Shown here piece by piece: positions 1 to 6,768 of a stretch of DNA of 17,395 nucleotides. The position numbers were made by a program, and so were the translations under genes. Within the stretch, counting starts at the first letter, position 1; each line of letters opens with the position of its first letter. Origin of the DNA: Nitrospina sp. UBA6727 (GTDB taxonomy: Bacteria > Nitrospinota > Nitrospinia > Nitrospinales > VA-1); NCBI GenBank assembly GCA_002454045.1, contig DKID01000029.1:1-17395 (forward strand), written 5' to 3'. The notes beneath the pieces are model-generated. The model did not search any database. It saw nothing but the letters and a program-made list of their open reading frames with translations, and was not told the origin of the DNA.

Positions 1-59
1 GCACACGGCGAATATACACTATTCTAATAACGCGTGGATAGCCTTTGATTAAGTCAATA

Positions 60-73
60 CCGAGAATGCTCGG
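60..73 (+). terminator. Weak terminator-like hairpin
   Basis: CCGAG (60-64) and CTCGG (69-73) can pair around an AATG loop, followed by CTTTATA. The stem is only 5 bp and the T-run is short, so it would be weak. Its place 7 bases after the TAA at 50-52 is the main reason for listing it. Confidence 0.2.
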
Positions 74-165
74 CTTTATACGGTTCGGCGGCGGGGACGT
101 TGATGTAGTCGGCTTGGCGCTGTTGTCGCGGTGAAACATTTTTCTGGATTGCCGTGGCGGGCGAG

Positions 166-196
166 TTGTGTAAAATATCCGCGGGCAAAATTATAA
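166..196 (+). promoter_or_regulatory. Possible promoter for the permease genes
   Basis: TTGTGT (166-171) and TTATAA (191-196) are separated by 19 bp, longer than the preferred 17. TAAAAT at 171-176 is an alternative -10. A start near 203 would leave a leader of about 20 bases containing the AGAGG ribosome-binding site. The match is loose. Confidence 0.22.
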
Positions 197-224
197 CTTC
201 GACGAAGTTGCAGAGGTAGCGGTC

Positions 225-1184
225 GTGATCAATTTTATTCTCCGAAACATTTGGCAGAGGGTCATCCTGCTGATTTTTATTTCCATCATTTCCCACGCCA
301 TCGTACACTTGGCGCCGGGCGAGCCGGCGTTGGTCGACCCTTCCAATCCGCGCATGAAACCGGAGGACATCCAGCGCATCCGCGCCGCGTTCCACTTGGA
401 CGAACCGTTGCACATTCAATATGTATATTGGGTGCGGGATTTGTTCACCGGCGAACTCAAGTCGTTCAAGGACAACCAGCCGGTGATGGGGAAAATCTGG
501 GAGCGGTTTCTCAACTCGCTGCCGCTGTTTCTAGTCGGGACGATGATCACTTGGTTCCTGGCTTTCCCCGTCGGCATCCGCGCCGCGGTGCATCGAGATT
601 CGGCGTTTGACCGCGCCAGCACTTTTTTTTCTTACGCGTTGATTTCCATTCCCGGATTTTTCCTGTCCTATCTTTGCATCGTCTTCATCGTCAAAACTTT
701 CGACATTCCGGTAATCGGCATGCAAACTTTTGGCTTGGAAGAGGCGCCGTTGCTGCTCCGTTCCATGGACCGCATTTGGCATTTGACGATTCCGGCGTTG
801 ATGTCCGCGGTCGCTGGCACGGCGATACTTTCCCGCTACGTCCGCTCGCAAATGTTGGAAGTTCTCCATCAAGATTACATCCGCACTGCGCGCGCCAAAG
901 GTTTGCCGGAAGACCAAGTGGTTTACCGCCACGGATTACGCAACGCCTTGCTGCCGTTCATCACCATGTTCGGCTTGACCATTCCCGGATTGATCGGCGG
1001 CTCGGTGATTTTCGAAACTATATTCGCCTGGCCCGGGATGGGACGGCTGGGATTTGAAGCGATACTCGCGCGCGATTTCCCCGTCATCTTGACATTGAAT
1101 TTTTTTGCCGCCGTTCTAGTTTTGCTCGGCACGTTGATCTCCGACGTTCTTTACGCCGTCGCCGACCCGCGCATCAAATTTTAG
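225..1184 (+). CDS. Peptide/nickel-type ABC transporter permease, DppB/OppB family
   Basis: Inner-membrane permease subunit of a peptide/nickel/opine-type (PepT family) ABC importer. The 319 residues are normal for DppB-like proteins. The N-terminus has the typical single helix with IVHLAPGEPA, matching the family's HLxPGDP pattern. The core membrane domain follows, and the ATPase-contacting EAA loop is clear at about residues 216-240 (DYIRTARAKGLPEDQVVYRH, then GLRNALLP). The end, DVLYAVADPRIKF, is also typical. I chose the GTG at 225 because AGAGG lies 8 bases upstream and no other start codon fits before the in-frame TAA at 171-173. It is followed after 9 bases by its partner permease. The substrate cannot be read from the permease alone. 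Confidence 0.93.
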   Translation: MINFILRNIWQRVILLIFISIISHAIVHLAPGEPALVDPSNPRMKPEDIQRIRAAFHLDEPLHIQYVYWVRDLFTGELKSFKDNQPVMGKIWERFLNSLPLFLVGTMITWFLAFPVGIRAAVHRDSAFDRASTFFSYALISIPGFFLSYLCIVFIVKTFDIPVIGMQTFGLEEAPLLLRSMDRIWHLTIPALMSAVAGTAILSRYVRSQMLEVLHQDYIRTARAKGLPEDQVVYRHGLRNALLPFITMFGLTIPGLIGGSVIFETIFAWPGMGRLGFEAILARDFPVILTLNFFAAVLVLLGTLISDVLYAVADPRIKF

Positions 1185-1193
1185 GAAAACTTT

Positions 1194-2168
1194 ATGAACG
1201 AACCCGTCACCAATTTTGCAACCGACGCCGTCGCGCCGCCGATGAAAAGTTTGTTCCGCGAGCGTTGGGATATTCTCAAACGCAACCGCATGGCGTACAC
1301 CAGTTACCTGTTCCTGCTGTTCCTGCTCGGCGTGGCGGTCGCGGGAAAAATTTTCACCGAGATGGTCGTGGTGTTCGACCCGAAAACCGTACGCTTGTCG
1401 GAAAAATTTCTGCCGCCGTTCACCCCTTTCACCAGCACCCTAACGCCGCGGGAAGACGCCCCGGCTTTCGGCGTTTACCTTTTGGGGACGGACGAACTAG
1501 GCCGCGACGTGTTCGCCCGAATGTTGGAAGGCACCTCCGTTTCGCTGACGGTAGGTTTCGTCGCCGTCGGAATATCGCTGACGGTGGGGATTTTCTTCGG
1601 CGGGCTGGCGGGTTTTTACGGAAGAGTGAAACTCGGCTTCATCACCGTTGACACACTCCTCATGCGCTTCGTCGACATCATGCTCTGCTTCCCCACGTTC
1701 TTTTTGATACTGACCGTCGTCGCGTTATTGCCGCCGAGCATTTACAACATCATGATCGTCATCGGCTTGACAAGTTGGATGGGCACCGCGCGATTCGTCC
1801 GCGCCGAGTTTTTATCCCTGCGCGACCAAGACTTCGTGACCGCCGCGCGGAGTCAGGCGATCCCCGAATGGCGCATCATTTTTATTCACATGGTGCCCAA
1901 CGCCATCGCGCCGGTTTTAGTTTCCGCGACCATCGGCGTGGCGACGGCGATTCTGACCGAATCAAGTTTGAGTTTTTTAGGTTTCGGCGTGCAGCCTCCC
2001 GACGCAACATGGGGCAACATCCTCGCCGACGGCAAAACATTTTTGTTCGACGCCCCCTGGCTGACATTCATCCCCGGGTTCACCATCCTGTTCGTGGTGT
2101 TAGCCTTCAACCTTTGCGGCGAAGGACTGCGCGAAGCGTTCAACCCAAAACTAAAATCAACCCCATAA
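1194..2168 (+). CDS. Peptide/nickel-type ABC transporter permease, DppC/OppC family
   Basis: Second inner-membrane permease, expected to dimerise with the upstream DppB-like protein to form the channel. The 324 residues start with a cytoplasmic N-tail and the first helix preceded by LKRNRMA, typical of the OppC N-terminal region. The family's signature LLGTDELGRDVFARML stands at about residues 99-114. The EAA loop is QDFVTAARSQAIPEWRIIF and following, near 208-230. The C-terminal SSLSFLGFGVQPPDATWG is highly characteristic. AGGAAA 6 bases before the ATG serves as ribosome-binding site. The gene is clearly co-transcribed with 225-1184. No DppD/DppF ATPase gene follows; the next gene is an unrelated receiver protein. 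ATPases must lie upstream of the window or elsewhere. Confidence 0.93.
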   Translation: MNEPVTNFATDAVAPPMKSLFRERWDILKRNRMAYTSYLFLLFLLGVAVAGKIFTEMVVVFDPKTVRLSEKFLPPFTPFTSTLTPREDAPAFGVYLLGTDELGRDVFARMLEGTSVSLTVGFVAVGISLTVGIFFGGLAGFYGRVKLGFITVDTLLMRFVDIMLCFPTFFLILTVVALLPPSIYNIMIVIGLTSWMGTARFVRAEFLSLRDQDFVTAARSQAIPEWRIIFIHMVPNAIAPVLVSATIGVATAILTESSLSFLGFGVQPPDATWGNILADGKTFLFDAPWLTFIPGFTILFVVLAFNLCGEGLREAFNPKLKSTP

Positions 2169-2229
2169 AAGAAACCGCGCCCGCCGCCGTCATCGCGCCG
2201 CCGCTAATTTTTTCGCGCTGTGATTTTTG

Positions 2230-2238
2230 TGTTATATT
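2230..2238 (+). promoter_or_regulatory. Extended -10 promoter for the receiver-protein gene
   Basis: TGT at 2230-2232 directly precedes TATATT at 2233-2238, which fits an extended -10 (TGn-TATAAT-like). The matching -35 region, around 2209-2215, is only T-rich. A start near 2245 would give a leader of about 105 bases that contains the hairpin at 2268-2306. Confidence 0.4.
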
Positions 2239-2267
2239 GACCGACTAATGTTGAAGGTTCCTCCATC

Positions 2268-2306
2268 ACCGCGGCACCGACGGTCGTGGGTCGGTGAGCC
2301 GCCGGT
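2268..2306 (+). promoter_or_regulatory. Long hairpin in the leader of the receiver-protein gene
   Basis: CACCGAC (2275-2281) pairs with GTCGGTG (2290-2296) around an 8-base loop. The stem continues outward, ACCGCGG (2268-2274) pairing with CCGCCGGT (2299-2306), with small AG and C bulges. This gives about 14 base pairs, mostly G-C. No clean T-run follows, so it is not a textbook terminator. It lies 30 bases before the GAGGG ribosome-binding site (2337-2341) and could be a leader RNA structure or a degenerate terminator of the permease operon. Confidence 0.4.
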
Positions 2307-2350
2307 CCCGTCTTTGCCGTTCTTTTCGAAATCCCTGAGGGTTGCGTGTC

Positions 2351-3106
2351 ATGGCGTTTAAACTTTTGGTCGCTGACAATAGCGCCGCCATCCGAAAAAT
2401 TGTGGCGATGGCTTTTGCATCTGAAGACGCGACGGTGGAAGGAATCGGCGACGGCGCCGCGGCGTTCGCGCGGATTTTACAATTTAATCCTGATATAGTT
2501 TTGGCCGCCGCGGATATGTCGGGCATGGATGGTTTTGAGTTGTGCGCGAAAATCAAGGCGTCCCCGCAAACGAGCGCGGTCAAGGTTCTGCTGCTTGCTA
2601 ATGATTTCGAGGAGTTTGACGAACGGCGCTACCGAAGTTGCGGCGCGGACGACCACATCTCAAAACCGTTTAAGTCGGACGACATCGTCGCCATGGTCAA
2701 AAGTTTGCTGCGAACTTTTTCGCGTTCGCGCGGCGAAGAATTTGTTGCGGTTGTGGACGCCGAGGAGGCGGAGATTTTCGCCGAGGTTCGCCCGCTCAAG
2801 TTTGAAAGTTTGGACGAGTTGGATTCCGCTTTCAAGAAAATCGTGACGGGCGGCGGTGCTGTTCATCACGAAGAGCAGGCGCGTCTCGCCGAGTTGTTAT
2901 CGCTGGGGAAGATTGCGCCGCCGCTGGAAGATTTTCCGGAGCGCGACGTTGCGGGCGTGTTTTCTGAGGCGGGCGACCACTCCGAAAAATTACCGTCGGC
3001 GATTTTGCAAACCGTCCGCGAAGTGGTGAGAGAGGTTGCGCCAGAAATTGCCCGCCGGGTGATTCAGGGTGAGATAGAAGAAATTAAAAAGCGGGACGCG
3101 TCTTAG
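2351..3106 (+). CDS. Receiver-domain protein lacking the phospho-acceptor aspartate
   Basis: A protein of 251 residues with an N-terminal CheY-like receiver (about 3-117), a linker, and a C-terminal amphipathic stretch (about 218-248, VREVVREVAPEIARRVIQGE) like that in stand-alone receiver proteins of delta-type bacteria. Aligned by eye to CheY, Asp12 is Asp9 and Asp13 is Asn10. The phospho-site Asp57 is Ala53 (reading VLAAADMSGMDG), Thr87 is Ala83, and Lys109 is kept as Lys105 in SKPF. It therefore probably cannot be phosphorylated in the usual way. Asp55, two residues later, might be an odd substitute. I chose ATG 2351 because GAGGG lies 9 bases before it; an in-frame TTG at 2342 is too close to that site. 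No output DNA-binding domain is seen, and no histidine kinase is adjacent. Confidence 0.82.
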   Translation: MAFKLLVADNSAAIRKIVAMAFASEDATVEGIGDGAAAFARILQFNPDIVLAAADMSGMDGFELCAKIKASPQTSAVKVLLLANDFEEFDERRYRSCGADDHISKPFKSDDIVAMVKSLLRTFSRSRGEEFVAVVDAEEAEIFAEVRPLKFESLDELDSAFKKIVTGGGAVHHEEQARLAELLSLGKIAPPLEDFPERDVAGVFSEAGDHSEKLPSAILQTVREVVREVAPEIARRVIQGEIEEIKKRDAS

Positions 3107-3150
3107 TCGCCGCGACGGTTTGCCCGGAATCAAAAGACCATCATTCCTTT

Positions 3151-3179
3151 TTGAGTTTGAAAATATCCCGACGAATATT
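3151..3179 (+). promoter_or_regulatory. Possible valS promoter
   Basis: TTGAGT (3151-3156) and AATATT (3174-3179) are separated by exactly 17 bp, each matching the sigma-70 consensus at four of six bases. The start would be near 3186, leaving a leader of about 54 bases. Confidence 0.32.
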
Positions 3180-3239
3180 CATCGGTGACCGCGTTCGTAA
3201 GATGAAGAGTGCGCGGATTGCTGGAACGAAAAACATCGC

Positions 3240-5897
3240 ATGATTCAACTGGACAAACATTACGAGCCGCAAGAAGTGGAAAAACGCTGGGGGCGATTCT
3301 GGCAGGAAAAAAATTATTTTCACGCCGATGAGACGCTTGCGCGGCCGCCGTTTTCCATTGTCATTCCGCCTCCCAACATTACCGGGCGTTTGCACATTGG
3401 CCATACTTTCAACAATACTTTGCAAGATATTTTGACACGTTGGAAACGCATGCAAGGGTTTAATGCGTTGTGGCAACCGGGCACCGACCATGCTGGCATC
3501 GCCACGCAGAATGTGGTGGAGCGCCAACTGCATGAGGAAGGAACCGACCGGCAAACGCTGGGGCGTGATGCGTTTGTGAAACGGGTGTGGAAGTGGCGCG
3601 AAGAATCGGGCGGGACTATCACGGAGCAGTTGAAAAAACTCGGTAGTTCGCTGGATTGGCAGCGGGATCGTTTCACGATGGACGAAGGTTTGTCCAAGGC
3701 GGTGCGCGAAGTTTTCGTCACGCTTTATGAAGAGGGATTGATTTACAAAGGCGACTACATCATCAACTGGTGCCCGCGTTGTCAGACGGCGCTTTCTGAT
3801 TTGGAAGTTGAACATGAAGACGCGCGCGGTCATCTTTATCATTTGAAATATGTTTTCAAAGAAGGCGACGGTTTTCTCATCATCGCCACGACGCGACCGG
3901 AAACTATGTTGGGCGACACCGCGGTCGCCGTCAATCCGCAGGACGAACGTTATACGAAATTCAAGGGCAAGACGTTGATCCTGCCTTTGCTCGGCAGAGA
4001 GATTCCGCTCATTGAAGATGGATACGTCGACATCGCCTTCGGCACCGGCGCGCTCAAGGTAACTCCCGCGCACGACGCCAACGACTTTGAAATTGGACGG
4101 CGGCACAATCTTCCCGCGGTCAACGTGATGGCTCCCGACGGCACCATGAATTCCGCCGCCGGCAAAACTTACGAAGGACTAGACCGTTTCGAATGTCGCG
4201 AGAAACTGGTGCGAGATTTGAAAGCCGCGGGAGTTTTGTTGAAGACAGAAGACCACGACCATTCGGTGGGCCACTGCTATCGATGCAGAACGGTGGTCGA
4301 GCCTTATCTGTCCAAGCAATGGTTCGTTAGAGCCAAGCCACTGGCGGAGCCGGCGATGGACGCGGTGAGAAATGGCGCCATCAAAATCATCCCGCAATTT
4401 TGGGAGAACACATATTTTGAGTGGATGGAAAATATCTGCGACTGGTGCATTTCCCGGCAAATTTGGTGGGGACATCAAATTCCCGCGTGGACTTGCAAAG
4501 CCTGCGGCGAAGTTCAGATTGCCAGGGAAACTCCGCAGAGTTGCGGCGCTTGTTCGTCAAAGGATTTGGAGCAAGAGACCGATGTGTTGGACACTTGGTT
4601 CAGTTCCGCGCTCTGGCCGTTTTCCACTTTAGGTTGGCCAGAAAAAACAGAAACTCTGAAAAAGTTTTATCCCACGACGGTTCTCTGCACCGGTTTCGAC
4701 ATCCTGTTTTTTTGGGTGGCGCGCATGATCATGATGGGAATTAAATTCATGGGCGACGTACCGTTTCGCCACGTTTATATTCACGCCTTAATCCGCGATG
4801 CGGAGGGGCAGAAAATGAGCAAGACTAAAGGCAACGTGATCGACCCGTTGGAAGTTATGGAGCAATACGGCACCGATGCGTTGCGGTTCACGCTGGCGGC
4901 GTTTGCCGCGCAAGGTCGGGACATCAAACTGGACGAGGAACGTGTCGATGGCTACCGGAATTTCTGCAACAAACTTTGGAACGCGTCCCGCTTCGTGTTG
5001 ATGAATCTGCAAAGTTATGAAGGAACTTGCCAACTGGATGAATCCGCCGACCGGTCTATCGCCGACCGATGGATATTGAGTCGGCTGAACAACACCGTGC
5101 GCGAAGTCAATCACGCCTTGGAAAATTTTAAGTTCAACAATGCCGCCTTGACGGTTTACAAGTTCATCTGGAATGAATATTGCGACTGGTACATCGAGTT
5201 TGCCAAATCCCGTTTAGCGGTTGAGGGTCCCGAAAAAAAAACGACGCAGAATGTTCTTCTGCATGTGTTGGAATCCGCCCTGAAACTTTTGCATCCGTTC
5301 ATGCCATTCATCACCGAAGAAATTTGGCAGAAACTACCCGGGGCGGGGGACAGTATTATGGTCAGCACTTTTCCCGAATTCAAAGTTGACGGCAACGACG
5401 CCGAAGTGGAAAAGGCCATGGGCAGGGTGATGGAAGTCATCGCCGGCGTGCGCAACATCCGCGGCGAGATGAACTTGAATCAAAGTTTAAAATTAAACGT
5501 GTTGATCAAAACCCGCTGCGCCGACCTGGCAGCGACTCTGAAAAAGCACGCCGGTTTCATCCGCGAATTGGCGCGGGTGAATCAGATAACCGTAGGCTCC
5601 GATGTCGAAAAGCCCGAGGTCGCGGCGTCTTCGGTGCTGGGCGAAATGGACTTGATTGTTCCACTTGGCGGCATGATGAATTTTGAGGAAGAAAAAAATC
5701 GCGTCAAAAAAGAGTTGAAAAAAATCGCAAAAGATATCATATTTTTAGACAAGAAACTCTCCAACCCGAATTTTGTAAAGAAGGCACCTGCTGCTGTCAT
5801 CGAAAAAGATGAGCAAAGAAAAACCATCCTTTCTGAAAAGCAGGCTAAACTCGATATTCATTTGAAAACGATAGAGCGGGCAATCCAGTGTGAATGA
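3240..5897 (+). CDS. valS: Valyl-tRNA synthetase (class I)
   Basis: Charges tRNA-Val with valine in the cytoplasm, using ATP. The 885 residues are normal for bacterial ValS. The class I signatures are present: HIGH at residues 52-55 (after PPPNITGRL) and KMSKT at 525-529. The CP1 editing domain, which clears mischarged threonine, shows TTRPETMLGDTAVAVNP and GTGALKVTPAHDANDFEIG. Zinc-type cysteine pairs appear in NWCPRCQTALSDLEVEHED, and in the CxxC pairs after WCISRQIWWGHQIPAW. The C-terminal tRNA-binding coiled-coil arm (about 820-885) begins at NFEEEKNRVKKELKK. The ATG at 3240 is the only start after the in-frame TAA at 3198-3200. Its ribosome-binding site is weak (GGAACG, about 12 bases upstream). 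The gene stands alone with its own likely promoter. Identification is secure. Confidence 0.98.
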   Translation: MIQLDKHYEPQEVEKRWGRFWQEKNYFHADETLARPPFSIVIPPPNITGRLHIGHTFNNTLQDILTRWKRMQGFNALWQPGTDHAGIATQNVVERQLHEEGTDRQTLGRDAFVKRVWKWREESGGTITEQLKKLGSSLDWQRDRFTMDEGLSKAVREVFVTLYEEGLIYKGDYIINWCPRCQTALSDLEVEHEDARGHLYHLKYVFKEGDGFLIIATTRPETMLGDTAVAVNPQDERYTKFKGKTLILPLLGREIPLIEDGYVDIAFGTGALKVTPAHDANDFEIGRRHNLPAVNVMAPDGTMNSAAGKTYEGLDRFECREKLVRDLKAAGVLLKTEDHDHSVGHCYRCRTVVEPYLSKQWFVRAKPLAEPAMDAVRNGAIKIIPQFWENTYFEWMENICDWCISRQIWWGHQIPAWTCKACGEVQIARETPQSCGACSSKDLEQETDVLDTWFSSALWPFSTLGWPEKTETLKKFYPTTVLCTGFDILFFWVARMIMMGIKFMGDVPFRHVYIHALIRDAEGQKMSKTKGNVIDPLEVMEQYGTDALRFTLAAFAAQGRDIKLDEERVDGYRNFCNKLWNASRFVLMNLQSYEGTCQLDESADRSIADRWILSRLNNTVREVNHALENFKFNNAALTVYKFIWNEYCDWYIEFAKSRLAVEGPEKKTTQNVLLHVLESALKLLHPFMPFITEEIWQKLPGAGDSIMVSTFPEFKVDGNDAEVEKAMGRVMEVIAGVRNIRGEMNLNQSLKLNVLIKTRCADLAATLKKHAGFIRELARVNQITVGSDVEKPEVAASSVLGEMDLIVPLGGMMNFEEEKNRVKKELKKIAKDIIFLDKKLSNPNFVKKAPAAVIEKDEQRKTILSEKQAKLDIHLKTIERAIQCE

Positions 5898-5966
5898 ACT
5901 TGAGCGTTGAACACCGCCCGTTAAAAAATTGAATAGCATCGGAAAACAAGGAGGACGATAACGATC

Positions 5967-6005
5967 ATGACACAGCACATTATTTTTGAAGGAGTACCGT
6001 TTTGA
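5967..6005 (+). CDS. Possible 12-residue leader peptide coupled to the next gene
   Basis: ATG at 5967 opens a short frame (MTQHIIFEGVPF) that ends at TGA 6003-6005, overlapping the TTG start of the next gene at 6002-6004. A near-perfect AAGGAGG lies at 5948-5954, 12 bases upstream, which is somewhat long spacing. The ribosome-binding site of the next gene (GAAGGAG, 5988-5994) lies inside this mini-ORF. The geometry fits translational coupling. It is unproven: so short a frame can arise by chance, and the peptide shows no run of regulatory codons. Confidence 0.3.
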   Translation: MTQHIIFEGVPF

Positions 6006-6754
6006 AAAGAATAAACACGTTTCGTAAAAACGGAGGCACCCCGAAGAAACCTTACAACCGTCAGGAAAACCCATCCAGGAAAAAACAAAACCAAAACTCT
6101 GGGGCCAGGAAAGGAGAAATCCATCCGTGGGTTTCCTCCAGCGTTTCCTCTTCTCAGGCGTTGACCTCTCACCTCATGGCGGCGGCCGGCAGGAACAAGT
6201 CGGGCGGAACTAATCACCGCAAATCTCAAAACCCTAAAAATTCCCATCGGCGAAAATGGAGCAGCGACGGTGTCGCGAACGGTCAAGGTGGGGAAAAATT
6301 TTCGCATCGAGAAAGACCGAATCGGGCGAACGAAAAAACTCCATCATCGCGGCAACCTGCGGAGGTTGCGGCGAAAAATCCATCCGCATCGGAAAAACCT
6401 TTGGCCGGGAATCTGGATTCTTTCAACCTGTTCTGCGCTTACCATTTAGGCATCGGCTCGAAAAAAGAATACCGCCCTTCCAACCTCAACGAGGTGGCGC
6501 GACGTTTTGGCCAAGACCCCGCGACCGTCCGTCAAGCACTGAAAGAATGTGGTATGGATTCCGCGTCTTTACTAGACCGGGACTTTGACATGGCTTTGGC
6601 GCAGTTGGATATTCAAGTTGCGCCGGAAGGCATCGACCGAATGGAACTGGCGAAATCTATTTATGAAGATTTCCTCGCCGCTCCCCACGTGAAAAAAGAT
6701 TGGAAAAAAATTATAGAAGAAGACCGCAAGGAAAACCGCAAAGTTTTTGGCTGA
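6002..6754 (+). CDS. Basic, disordered N-terminus with HTH-like C-terminal domain; function unknown
   Basis: 250 residues. Residues 1-135 are rich in Lys, Arg, Asn, Ser, Gly and Pro and look disordered and strongly basic. Residues 138-228 form a compact domain starting LDSFNLFCAYHLGI. Within it, residues 162-182 (LNEVARRFGQDPATVRQALK) have the spacing of a helix-turn-helix, followed by DFDMALAQLDIQVAPEG. The last 20 residues are charged (KKDWKKIIEEDRKENRK). I recall similar domains in uncharacterised proteins of delta-type bacteria, but cannot assign a function. The HTH plus basic tail suggests binding of DNA or RNA (inference). The TTG start is supported by GAAGGAG 7 bases upstream. The gene ends 14 bases before the end of the convergent PBP4 gene, with no clear terminator between. 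Confidence 0.75.
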   Translation: MKRINTFRKNGGTPKKPYNRQENPSRKKQNQNSGARKGEIHPWVSSSVSSSQALTSHLMAAAGRNKSGGTNHRKSQNPKNSHRRKWSSDGVANGQGGEKFSHRERPNRANEKTPSSRQPAEVAAKNPSASEKPLAGNLDSFNLFCAYHLGIGSKKEYRPSNLNEVARRFGQDPATVRQALKECGMDSASLLDRDFDMALAQLDIQVAPEGIDRMELAKSIYEDFLAAPHVKKDWKKIIEEDRKENRKVFG

Positions 6755-6768
6755 CGATAAGGAATGTT

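Larger units (their letters stand above)
1..224. other. Region upstream of the first permease gene; possible tail of an upstream gene
   Basis: No complete gene is visible. One plus-strand frame is open from the window edge to a TAA at 50-52 (16 codons), so the end of an upstream gene is possible, but it is too short to identify. In related operons the substrate-binding protein often precedes the permeases, so such a tail would not be surprising; this is inference. A small hairpin follows the TAA (60-73). A minus-strand open frame running through this region into the permease gene appears to be an antisense shadow. Confidence 0.3.

Noticed and set aside
3141..4106. 321-residue open frame on the minus strand opposite valS
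   Set aside because: It lies antisense to the securely identified start of valS, has no recognisable domain, and is composed of residues expected from the reverse of valS codons.
5894..5932. Twelve-codon frame starting at an ATG overlapping the valS stop
   Set aside because: Although the ATGA overlap looks like coupling, there is no ribosome-binding site at the end of valS and the frame leads into no gene.
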